Below, piece by piece: positions 1 through 7,014 of a stretch of DNA of 8,289 bases. A program made the translations under genes and the position numbers. The stretch spans positions 1 to 8,289 of the forward strand of contig URZR01000071.1 of the NCBI GenBank assembly GCA_900552425.1, in the 5' to 3' direction. Every line of letters begins with the position of its first letter. Within the stretch, counting starts at the first letter, position 1. Under the pieces are notes generated by a model, which saw nothing but the letters and a program-made list of their open reading frames with translations, was not told the origin of the DNA and did no database searches. The stretch comes from an uncultured Collinsella sp. (lineage in GTDB: Bacteria > Actinomycetota > Coriobacteriia > Coriobacteriales > Coriobacteriaceae).

Positions 1-22
1 TCGGCTCATTAAAATAACGAAC

Positions 23-52
23 GGGATGGCACGCCGCGTGGCGTACCATCCC
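23..52 (-). terminator. Probable rho-independent terminator of guaA
   Basis: A 13-bp stem (arms 23-35 and 40-52, one mismatch, 4-nt loop) lies about 80 nt past the guaA stop codon. Read on the minus strand, the GC-rich hairpin is followed by GTTCGTTATTTTAATG, a moderately T-rich tail. The tail is interrupted, so termination may be incomplete. On the plus strand no T-run follows, so it should act only on leftward transcription. Confidence 0.55.
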
Positions 53-67
53 GCACATAATATCGAG

Positions 68-100
68 GATGTGACAAAGGGACTGTCCCTTTGTCACATC
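68..100. repeat. Perfect 15-bp palindromic hairpin, REP-like element
   Basis: The left arm GATGTGACAAAGGGA (68-82), a 3-nt loop CTG and the exactly complementary right arm (86-100) form a perfect stem. Neither side carries a T-run, so it is not a standard intrinsic terminator. From general knowledge, GTGACAAAGGGAC...GTCCCTTTGTCAC palindromes recur between genes in several bacterial genomes and resemble REP elements mobilised by Y1-type (RAYT) transposases; membership of that class is inferred. It sits in the guaA 3' flank and would be transcribed as part of the mRNA 3' end, where it could block 3' exonucleases. Confidence 0.6.
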
Positions 101-133
101 TGCTAGTTCTCGTCGCCTACCAGCTGAGTTAGC

Positions 134-1114
134 TTACTCCCACTCGACCGTGCCGACGGGCTTCGGCGTGAGGTCGTAGCACACTCGGCAGATGCCGGGA
201 ACCTCGGCGGTGACGCGAGCGGTAATACGCTTGAGCAGCGCCCAGTCGAGCTCGGGCACCTCGGCGGTCATGACATCGACGGTGTTGATGCAGCGGATGA
301 TGCAGGGCCAGTCGTAGGCGCGCTTACCCTCGCGCACGCCGGTGGCGCGGAAGTCGGGCACGACGGCAAAATACTGCCAGATGGTCAGACCTGCCTTGTC
401 GATCTCCTCGCGCACGATGGCGTCGGCTTCGCGCAGCGCCTCAAGACGGTCGCGGGTGATGGCGCCAAGGCAGCGGACGCCCAGGCCAGGACCGGGGAAC
501 GGCTGACGCTCAACCATGTTCTCGGGCAGGCCGAGCTCGCGGCCCACGACGCGCACCTCGTCCTTGTACAGCAGCTTGACGGGCTCGCAGAGCTCAAACT
601 GCAGGTCATCGGGCAGGCCGCCCACGTTGTGGTGAGCCTTCACGCCATCCTGGGACTCCAGGATGTCGGGATAGATGGTGCCCTGGGCGAGGAAGCTAAC
701 CTCGTCGCCAACCTTGCGGGCCTCCTCCTCGAACACGCGAATGAACTCGGCGCCGATAATCTTACGCTTGGCCTCGGGCTCCTCGACGTCCACGAGCTTA
801 TCCAGGAAGCGATCAGTCGCGTCAACATAGACCAGGTTGGCGTCCATCTGGTTCTTGAAGACGTCGACGACCTGCTCGCTCTCGCCCTTGCGCATCAGGC
901 CGTGGTTCACGTGCACGCAGATGAGTTGCTTGCCGATGGCCTTGATGAGCAAGGCCGCGACAACCGAGCTGTCAACGCCGCCCGAAAGGGCCAGCAGGAC
1001 CTTCTTGTCGCCGATCTGCTCGCGGATTGCAGCGACCTGCTCTTCGATGAACGCCTGGGCAAGTTCGGGAGTGGTGATACGCACCATGTCGTCGGGACGC
1101 TTGTTGGGATCCAT
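134..1114 (-). CDS. guaA: GMP synthase, ATP-pyrophosphatase and dimerisation subunit (no glutaminase domain)
   Basis: This enzyme makes GMP from XMP, the last step of guanine nucleotide synthesis: it adenylylates XMP with ATP and lets ammonia displace AMP. The 326-residue product has the PP-loop SGGVDSS at 44-50, the VHVNHGLMRKGE segment at 68-78, QGTIYPDILES at 144-154, HHNVGGLP at 161-168 and the XMP-site signature RQPFPGPGLGVR at 203-214. It ends in the family tail KPVGTVEWE, where KPPATIEWE is commoner. Usual bacterial GuaA is about 510-525 residues with an N-terminal class I glutaminase, which is absent here. The start is supported by AAGGAG six nt upstream and an in-frame stop at 1169-1171, so the domain has not been lost through a wrong start call. 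It therefore resembles the two-subunit (archaeal GuaAb) arrangement. A separate glutaminase must be encoded elsewhere, or the enzyme uses free ammonia. Confidence 0.95.
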   Translation of the reverse strand: MDPNKRPDDMVRITTPELAQAFIEEQVAAIREQIGDKKVLLALSGGVDSSVVAALLIKAIGKQLICVHVNHGLMRKGESEQVVDVFKNQMDANLVYVDATDRFLDKLVDVEEPEAKRKIIGAEFIRVFEEEARKVGDEVSFLAQGTIYPDILESQDGVKAHHNVGGLPDDLQFELCEPVKLLYKDEVRVVGRELGLPENMVERQPFPGPGLGVRCLGAITRDRLEALREADAIVREEIDKAGLTIWQYFAVVPDFRATGVREGKRAYDWPCIIRCINTVDVMTAEVPELDWALLKRITARVTAEVPGICRVCYDLTPKPVGTVEWE

Positions 1115-1120
1115 GCAGAG

Positions 1121-1126
1121 CTCCTT
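1121..1126 (-). promoter_or_regulatory. Ribosome binding site of guaA
   Basis: The minus strand reads AAGGAG six nt before the ATG. This strong site fixes the start at the beginning of the ATP-pyrophosphatase region and argues that the lack of a glutaminase domain is genuine. Confidence 0.8.
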
Positions 1127-1180
1127 TTCGGTTCGATGGGAATGCGTTACACGTATGCAAACGCACCGTCACATGACCTC

Positions 1181-1209
1181 ATTATATGCAGAACGAGATG
1201 CGTTTCCCA
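1181..1209 (-). promoter_or_regulatory. Probable guaA promoter
   Basis: On the minus strand a perfect -10 box TATAAT (1181-1186) lies 17 bp from a weak -35 candidate TGGGAA (1204-1209, three of six consensus bases). A/T tracts upstream (1226-1231 and 1245-1250) could act as an UP element and offset the weak -35. Transcription would start near 1174, giving a leader of about 60 nt. The leader can form a 6-bp hairpin (TGCGTT/AACGCA, 1144-1149 with 1160-1165). I see no recognisable purine riboswitch core. Confidence 0.5.
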
Positions 1210-1365
1210 TCGCTGCGACAGAGCTTTTTACAGGGGTGGTATTTTTTCCTAATGTCGAGGTCAGCTAGGCTTCGGTAGCCACCTTGGGAGCATCGCCAAT
1301 AGACTCTTCCTTTATACGTTCGGCACAATCGTAGGCGATACCCACAAATTCAAGTCCCGAGCAAC

Positions 1366-1404
1366 AGGAGTACAATTGCTGCTATTGTTGCCAGCTGTTG
1401 GGAG
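1366..1404 (+). promoter_or_regulatory. Two competing ribosome binding sites for the LuxR-type regulator
   Basis: AGGAG at 1366-1370 is spaced five nt from an in-frame TTG at 1376. GGGAG at 1400-1404 is spaced seven nt from the ATG at 1412. The second combines a better start codon and spacing, so it is preferred. The extra 12 residues of the longer form (MLLLLPAVGRWK) look like no known domain. Confidence 0.45.
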
Positions 1405-1411
1405 ATGGAAG

Positions 1412-2416
1412 ATGGACTGCGATGGCTACCCATGCGTTCCCATGCCGTTGATGTGCACTGCCTTTGTGCCGGGGCAGATGGACGCTGCGGTTGCAGGCAT
1501 TTCCGACCCCGATTCGCGCGCCATTGCCACGGCAGAAGCGCTGTACTTTCGCGGACAGGCCACCCTTGCTGCCAAGACGGCGCGCCCCTATCTTGACGCC
1601 ACCGATCCCGCACTGCGCTATTCCGCATGCTTTATCTGCGGATACGCCAGTCTGTCGCTCAACCGTATCGCCGACGCCCGCCGGTGCCTTGCTGGCATCC
1701 TCGATACGCCGGCCGACGAGGAATCGCCCGCCATCCACGCTACGCATATCCTGTTCGCCTCGGCCGCGAGCGTCCTGCTGCACTTGCCTTCCCCGTATTC
1801 TGCCGAAGAGTTTTATCCGCTTGCGGCGCATCTGCCCGAAGGCCTGCGCTTGTTCGCCAGCTACGTGATGGCGCATGCCCTGTACCTGCGCGGCGAATAT
1901 GGCCGCAGTCTGGGCATGGCGGAAAACGCCCTAATTATGAAACAGGGAAGCTATCCCATCTCGGAACTGTTCCTGCACCTGGCAGCTTCCATGGCATACA
2001 TGAGTCTCAAAGACGTCGACGCCGCAAAAGCGCATTTTGGCGCCGCTTGGGACATTGCGCGCCCCGACGGCCTCATCGAGCTCATCGGCGAGCACCACGG
2101 CCTTTTACAGGGGCTCATCGAGGCGTGCCTAAAAACGCAATACCCTGACGATTTCGCGCGCATCATCGAGATCACGTACCGCTTCAGCTACGGCTGGCGG
2201 CGCATCCACAACCCCGATTCGGGCGAGGACGTGGCCGACGATCTAACGACCACGGAATTCACCATGGCCATGCTCGCCTGTCGTGGGTGGACCAACGCCG
2301 AAATCGCACGCCATATGGGAGTATCGCCGGGCACCGTCAAAAACCGCCTATCCGGCGTATACGCAAAGCTTGGCATCGGCACACGCGCCGAGCTGGTCGC
2401 GCATATGTTACGTTAG
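1412..2416 (+). CDS. LuxR-family helix-turn-helix transcriptional regulator
   Basis: A 334-residue DNA-binding regulator. The last ~57 residues (278-334) form a LuxR/GerE helix-turn-helix: LTTTEFTMAMLACRGWTNAEIARHMG, then the recognition helix VSPGTVKNRLSGVYAKLGI. The preceding ~230 residues are Ala/Leu-rich helical hairpins, such as YRGEYGRSLGMAENAL-type and LKDVDAAKAHFGAAW stretches, that suggest TPR-like repeats for ligand or partner sensing. There is no receiver domain and no Walker-type STAND ATPase, so it is neither a typical two-component regulator nor full-length MalT. The ATG at 1412 has GGGAG seven nt upstream; an in-frame TTG at 1376 with AGGAG five nt upstream would add 12 residues and cannot be excluded. 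Its position just upstream and on the same strand as the surface-protein gene suggests local control of it. The signal sensed is unknown. Confidence 0.85.
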   Translation: MDCDGYPCVPMPLMCTAFVPGQMDAAVAGISDPDSRAIATAEALYFRGQATLAAKTARPYLDATDPALRYSACFICGYASLSLNRIADARRCLAGILDTPADEESPAIHATHILFASAASVLLHLPSPYSAEEFYPLAAHLPEGLRLFASYVMAHALYLRGEYGRSLGMAENALIMKQGSYPISELFLHLAASMAYMSLKDVDAAKAHFGAAWDIARPDGLIELIGEHHGLLQGLIEACLKTQYPDDFARIIEITYRFSYGWRRIHNPDSGEDVADDLTTTEFTMAMLACRGWTNAEIARHMGVSPGTVKNRLSGVYAKLGIGTRAELVAHMLR

Positions 2417-2438
2417 CGACCGGACTGCCAAGCGCATC

Positions 2439-2454
2439 GAACGCGTTCCGGAAC
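2439..2454. promoter_or_regulatory. Interleaved palindrome, candidate operator of the surface-protein gene
   Basis: GAACGCGTTCCGGAAC contains two perfect 10-bp palindromes, GAACGCGTTC and GTTCCGGAAC, that share the central GTTC. This creates three alternating GAAC/GTTC half-sites six bp apart. It lies 23 bp after the regulator's stop and about 118 bp before the next start codon, a reasonable place for an operator bound by a dimeric LuxR-type protein. Binding is inference only; no clear -35/-10 pair was found nearby. Confidence 0.35.
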
Positions 2455-2560
2455 CCGGCGCTTCGCTCGATCAATTTGGACATTTTGGCCATCGAACGGC
2501 ACTACCGCCACGAAGCGTCTTCTCGCAAAATTGGATTATTTCCACCGATATTTGCGGGAT

Positions 2561-2565
2561 GGGAG
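2561..2565 (+). promoter_or_regulatory. Ribosome binding site deciding the surface-protein start
   Basis: GGGAG is followed by six nt and then ATG at 2572. The open frame extends 95 codons further upstream, through the 3' end of the LuxR-type gene, but only the 2572 start gives a proper export signal at the N-terminus. Confidence 0.7.
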
Positions 2566-2571
2566 CCCAAG

Positions 2572-5500
2572 ATGCTTGATCGCCGTTCGTTACTTGTTGC
2601 TGGAGCGTCCTCGCTGGCGAGCATCATGTTGCCTCGCGTGCCGGGAAGCGAAAATGCCTTCCTGCTGCCGTTCGCGCCCACCGCGGCCTATGCCGACGAA
2701 GAAGATCCCTTCAAGGTGCTCGTTCTCTCGCGCACCATGTTTGGTGTAGTCGTGGTCGACGTCGCCAACAAGAATACGCCCATCGCAGGTGCCCAGGTCA
2801 CGCTCACATCGCGCTATGCCGTAGGCAAGCAGCTCACCGCCACGACCGATGACGAAGGCACGGCCATCTTTGAGGTCGCCCCTCTTTCGGAAGACTACGT
2901 GGACGAGGCAACGCTTCTCGACGCGTACGACTTTAACGGCGGCATCTCCATTAGCATGGCGGGCTACCGCGATGTCGAGATTCCCCTTGCGCGTATCCAG
3001 GGCGGCACCGCCATAACCGCACCCACACGTCCGCTGTCCGACGGCGAGCCGTACTTCCGCCAGCTCACATTCGACGAATGGGACATCCAGTACGCCGACG
3101 CCACGTTTATGGCAATGCCAGCGGACGAAGCAGCAAACGACCAGCCCAACACGCACGCTTTTACCGTGCAGGCCCATCTGCCGCGGGGCGGGCAGGCAAC
3201 GCTGCGCATCAACAAAGTGATGCCCGCTGCGGGCAGCTCATCCGAAACCGTCACGCAGATTGGCCAAGTCAAGGCCAGCGCATCGGGCGCGGATAATCTG
3301 GCGACGTTCACACTCGAAGACAAGTTTCTCGACGCGGCATCGGGCCTTCTGGAGGAAGGGTGCAAGCTGCGCTTTGTCCTCGACTATCAGGGCAAAACCT
3401 ACACGCTCTCATCCCCCATGGCCGTTGTCACCGCGCCGGCCGCAAAGGCGGAATCGGGCTCGACCACTATCGTCCCCACTACCATGGACCAAGAGGTCAC
3501 TCCGTTTGATTTCCCCGCGGCGTTTCCCGGCATCGGCGGCAATAAGTTCACGTGCTGGATACCCACATTTCCGATCCTCTTCGATTTCTCGTTTGCTGGA
3601 TACGTGCTGTTTGGCGGAGGATACAAACCAGCCAGCTATATGAACGATTCGGGCAATCCGGATCCGGAGTACTGGAAGAAGTCACCGCGCGAGTCGGGCG
3701 CCAAGCAGGCAAACCGCTACCTCGACGAAATGGAGGGGAAGTGGAATCAGTACAAAAGTATGAGTGCCGGTTCGGGCACCGATCCAAGAAACACCAAGCT
3801 CCTTCGCCACCATTGCACGCCGCTGTTCACGATGGATATCGCCACACAGCTGTACGGCTCGCTCGCCTACGATTGGGTGGGCAAAACCTGGGGTGACAAC
3901 AACGACCCCGCATACGGCAATATTAAGGCCCTCTTCCAGGTAAGAACCGACCTCAATTGGACCGAGCAGTTTACCCTAGGACCGGTGCCGTTTTTCCTAA
4001 ACGTCAACCCCTGGGTGCTGGCAAAACTGGCGCTCGCCGTGGGCGCCCACACGCACGGCAGCGGCGCGGCGTTTTTCAAGAACATTTCGCTCGACTATTC
4101 CAACACGTCGGGCTCGTTCACCATCCAGATCGGGCTTGCCGTCATTGCAGGCGTCGCTTCGTCCGCTGTGCGTGGCGCCGCATCCCTCACACTGTTCATT
4201 GGGTACGAGAAGGCAGATGGACACCAGCTTCCGCGGCTGCGCGTAGGTGCAGACGTCGATGTCGATGTGATACTCCAGTTCGTAATGTTCAAGTGGACCA
4301 CCAAGGCTTGGTCGGGGTCGTGGCCCACACTCATCGATTCGTGGAATATGTCGGTGAACAATGGCGACCAGTATGTGCTCCAACGCTCTGAGCTGGCATT
4401 GGGTGGAGATACGCCTTACACGCTGGATGCCTGCTTCGGCACGCCCGGCAACACCGAGGCAGGTGGTGTGCCGCAGTTTATCGCATCGGCCACCATCGTC
4501 ACCAACGCCGAGCTGCTCGCACGCGCCGAGGTTAAGGCCACTGCCGTAAACGCCGCGCCTGTCGTGCGCGATTGGGATCAAGCGGTCACGCGCATTGAGC
4601 TCGAGGCGGATTCAGAAAGCGACGACACGGGACAGATCGAGCATTTCGTCCATGCACTGGTAGAGAACGACGAAAATGCCGCACCGATGTATGAGTACAC
4701 CTACATCGGTCAGTCAACGAACGCCGTTGCGGACCCGAACGCCAATTCTGCCGGCGTGTCGGAGGACGAGCGTGGCGGCGTCAAACCCTCGAGCGACAAC
4801 GTGCTGTTTTCCGGCGTGCTCAGCGAAGCCCACATGAAGCTAACGATGATTGCCGGCGTAGAATACCTGTTCCGTATCGCCTCGGTGCGCTACGGCGACA
4901 ATGGCCGCTCGCGCCTGGTGGTGCACACAAAGGCAAACGGCACGTGGTCCGCTCCCACGCCCGTGGACTTTCCCCTTGGGTTTGGCGAGGGCGACGTGGA
5001 GCGCGACGGCATATTCGATTACGACTTCGACGTGGTGGAATATACGGACGGAAGAGGAAACCAGGACGCCTACGTGCTGCTGGTCTCGGGCGAGCGCCCC
5101 GCCGGCGACAACACCCTTTTCGATACGGCAAGCACAGCCGGCATACTGTCCGTTGTGCGCCTGCGCATAAGTAATGACGAGATCCGCGTGGTGTCGCATA
5201 CGTCATGGCGCAGCATCTCGCGCGGCCGCCTGCAAGAGGATGGCTACCATTGCCTGCAGTGCCCGCGTATCACGGTGGGCAAGACGCTGGTCGACGGACG
5301 CCTGTCGGGTGCCTACCTCCACCGCCGCGGAACCACCGCAGAGAAGGCGCTCGGCAGCGAGGCCGAGGTTGCGCTGGAATGCTTTACCCTGTGGTCGGAT
5401 GATTTGGGCGACAGCCTGACGTTCCGCCAAGTTCTTCGCTTTCCGCAGGCACCGTCGAGTATCGAGCTGAGCGAGCCCGAGAATATCAACGGCAAAATGG

Positions 5501-6924
5501 TGGTGCCCGTTGCGTACGAGACCGCAGACGGTTGCGGCTGCGCATCGTACGCCGTGATCGGCCAGTCCATTGCGGGCTGGGGCGTTATGCCACCAGACGC
5601 CACGGTGCCCCATGCGGTGCCGTGGCCACAACATTCGGGCTTTTTGGCCACCGTCAACGAGCAGCTGCAGCATATTACTTGGACGCGAGGCGCATCGGCA
5701 TTTGCAACGCAGCCCGTGGGTGCCGCAGGCTGTGGCCCGGCATCGTTTAGCGTAAGCAACAACGGCAGGTGCGCGCTCTATGTAGAGAACACCGATGGCA
5801 AGGTGGGGCAAACCTATGACGAAGAAGGCAACCCGGTAGCAGTAATGGGCAAGCACTTCCGCATCTTCGCCAGCACCTTGGCAGGCGATCTGTTCACGGA
5901 GCCGTTCGTGATGTGCGAGCTGGACCATCCCGTCGATCAGATAACGACATTTTTGACGTCGGGAGGCATGCTCTCCGCGCTCGCCACGCACATTGTGAGC
6001 GCGGAGAAGAGCGAGGCGGAGCTGCACGGCATCGAAGTGCCCTTGGTGGCGTGTGCCACTCCGACGGGCGCGGTCGCTACCTCGGGCGCGGTGGTGCCCG
6101 GAGCAGCAGGCGAATCCTTCATGGTCACGGTGCGAAACGACGGCAACACTTTGCTGACTGCCGGCACAATCGATCTGTACCGAGAGGGCTCCAGCCAGCC
6201 GTTCTCCAGCGCATCCATCGGATTCGGAGCGAACGCACGCATGGCTTCGATCTACGATCCAGAGCTTGCCGAAGACGCTTCGGCCAACGACATGGCACAC
6301 GTAAAGTACGCGCTCGAGACGCTGGGCGCACGTTTTGCAACGCACCCGCTGGTAGCCGACAACGGCAACGCCGTGCTGGCACCGGGTTGCACGGCACAGT
6401 TCCGCATGAGCTTCGCCATCCCCGAGAGTTGGAGCGACGAAGTGGGCAAACGCGTAACGCTGTATGCGAAGGCGCGTAATCTGGTGGCGCTCGATCCCGT
6501 AACGCTCGAGGAGATCCGACCGGGCGCAAACTCGGCGCTGAGTGCCGTTCTGCACGAGCTTCATGTGCCCGACGCGGCATGCGAACGCTCAGAAGTTCAG
6601 GTCGGCGTATGCGACAGCGCGGATACGACAGGACTTCACGACGCCCCGATGACAGCAGACGGCGATGGTAGCTCGAGTGGCGGCGGTACTGACGAGGGCG
6701 GCGGCTCCGGCGGAAGCAGCTCCGGCAGTGGCAAGGACCACGGCAATAACAAGCGCTCCGGAAAAGCGGGCGCGCTTGCGGGCACGGGCGACAGCAACGT
6801 CCCCCTAACCGCAGCCGCAGCAGCGCTCGCCGCAGTTGGTGCCGGCCTTGTCGCCTACAGCGCCCGCCGCACGGCGCTCGAAAAAGACACCGCCAATGAG
6901 GACAATTCGGATAGGCCTCGCTAG
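2572..6924 (+). CDS. Giant Tat-exported, sortase-anchored surface protein of unknown function
   Basis: A 1450-residue cell-surface protein that I cannot assign to a named family. Residues 1-41 are an export signal: twin arginines R4-R5 in LDRRSLLVAG, a hydrophobic stretch, and a likely cleavage site AYA41|DEE. Residues ~56-115 look like a carboxypeptidase-regulatory/Cna-B-like beta sandwich (PIAGAQVTLT ... TTDDEGTAIFEV). Residues ~325-640 form an aromatic and hydrophobic region with CWIPTFPILFDF and PVPFFL (471-476). Residues ~763-1150 are beta-rich with propeller-like blades (VRYGDNGRSRLVVHTKANG) and contain CLQC (894-897) and CGC (988-990). Residues ~1176-1300 resemble a CARDB-type domain (FMVTVRNDGNTLLTAGTIDLY). 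A Gly/Ser stalk (~1364-1398) leads to LAGTG (1402-1406), a helix (1409-1429), arginines and a charged 16-residue tail. LAxTG-type signals are known for class E sortases of Actinobacteria. No sortase gene lies in the window. It is probably controlled by the upstream LuxR-type regulator. Confidence 0.85.
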   Translation: MLDRRSLLVAGASSLASIMLPRVPGSENAFLLPFAPTAAYADEEDPFKVLVLSRTMFGVVVVDVANKNTPIAGAQVTLTSRYAVGKQLTATTDDEGTAIFEVAPLSEDYVDEATLLDAYDFNGGISISMAGYRDVEIPLARIQGGTAITAPTRPLSDGEPYFRQLTFDEWDIQYADATFMAMPADEAANDQPNTHAFTVQAHLPRGGQATLRINKVMPAAGSSSETVTQIGQVKASASGADNLATFTLEDKFLDAASGLLEEGCKLRFVLDYQGKTYTLSSPMAVVTAPAAKAESGSTTIVPTTMDQEVTPFDFPAAFPGIGGNKFTCWIPTFPILFDFSFAGYVLFGGGYKPASYMNDSGNPDPEYWKKSPRESGAKQANRYLDEMEGKWNQYKSMSAGSGTDPRNTKLLRHHCTPLFTMDIATQLYGSLAYDWVGKTWGDNNDPAYGNIKALFQVRTDLNWTEQFTLGPVPFFLNVNPWVLAKLALAVGAHTHGSGAAFFKNISLDYSNTSGSFTIQIGLAVIAGVASSAVRGAASLTLFIGYEKADGHQLPRLRVGADVDVDVILQFVMFKWTTKAWSGSWPTLIDSWNMSVNNGDQYVLQRSELALGGDTPYTLDACFGTPGNTEAGGVPQFIASATIVTNAELLARAEVKATAVNAAPVVRDWDQAVTRIELEADSESDDTGQIEHFVHALVENDENAAPMYEYTYIGQSTNAVADPNANSAGVSEDERGGVKPSSDNVLFSGVLSEAHMKLTMIAGVEYLFRIASVRYGDNGRSRLVVHTKANGTWSAPTPVDFPLGFGEGDVERDGIFDYDFDVVEYTDGRGNQDAYVLLVSGERPAGDNTLFDTASTAGILSVVRLRISNDEIRVVSHTSWRSISRGRLQEDGYHCLQCPRITVGKTLVDGRLSGAYLHRRGTTAEKALGSEAEVALECFTLWSDDLGDSLTFRQVLRFPQAPSSIELSEPENINGKMVVPVAYETADGCGCASYAVIGQSIAGWGVMPPDATVPHAVPWPQHSGFLATVNEQLQHITWTRGASAFATQPVGAAGCGPASFSVSNNGRCALYVENTDGKVGQTYDEEGNPVAVMGKHFRIFASTLAGDLFTEPFVMCELDHPVDQITTFLTSGGMLSALATHIVSAEKSEAELHGIEVPLVACATPTGAVATSGAVVPGAAGESFMVTVRNDGNTLLTAGTIDLYREGSSQPFSSASIGFGANARMASIYDPELAEDASANDMAHVKYALETLGARFATHPLVADNGNAVLAPGCTAQFRMSFAIPESWSDEVGKRVTLYAKARNLVALDPVTLEEIRPGANSALSAVLHELHVPDAACERSEVQVGVCDSADTTGLHDAPMTADGDGSSSGGGTDEGGGSGGSSSGSGKDHGNNKRSGKAGALAGTGDSNVPLTAAAAALAAVGAGLVAYSARRTALEKDTANEDNSDRPR

Positions 6925-6973
6925 CTCCTAGTTACTTTTGTGAGAGGCGCCGACTCGGCTCATCGAACATCAA

Positions 6974-7009
6974 AATGGGCTGGTTCTGAATACCCAGAGC
7001 CAGCCCATT
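6974..7009. terminator. Hairpin between convergent genes, probable bidirectional terminator
   Basis: Arms of 15 bp (6974-6988 and 6995-7009) pair with a single G-T wobble around a 6-nt loop. It lies 49 nt after the surface-protein stop and 5 nt after the stop of the minus-strand membrane-protein gene. Leftward, the stem end runs into ATTTTGATG, a short T-tract consistent with termination. Rightward, the tail GCGCATTAAAT is poor, so rightward termination is less certain. Confidence 0.6.
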
Positions 7010-7014
7010 GCGCA

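Noticed and set aside
1115..1174. A purine riboswitch in the guaA leader
   Set aside because: The leader is only about 60 nt long and lacks the conserved three-way-junction and loop motifs; only a small 6-bp hairpin can be formed.
629..1252. A 207-codon plus-strand open frame antisense to guaA
   Set aside because: It mirrors guaA codons, which are clearly coding on the minus strand; no domain or credible ribosome binding site is visible.
1229..1253. The T-run at 1245-1250 as a rightward terminator
   Set aside because: No stable GC-rich stem precedes it; it is better explained as an A/T-rich element upstream of the guaA promoter.
2287..2571. A 95-codon upstream extension of the surface-protein reading frame
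   Set aside because: It overlaps the 3' end of the LuxR-type gene in another frame, has no ribosome binding site at its first ATG, and would bury the twin-arginine signal inside the protein.
5203..6564. A 453-codon open frame on the minus strand
   Set aside because: It is antisense to the surface-protein gene, has a Arg/His/Cys-rich composition typical of shadow frames in GC-rich coding DNA, and shows no recognisable motif.
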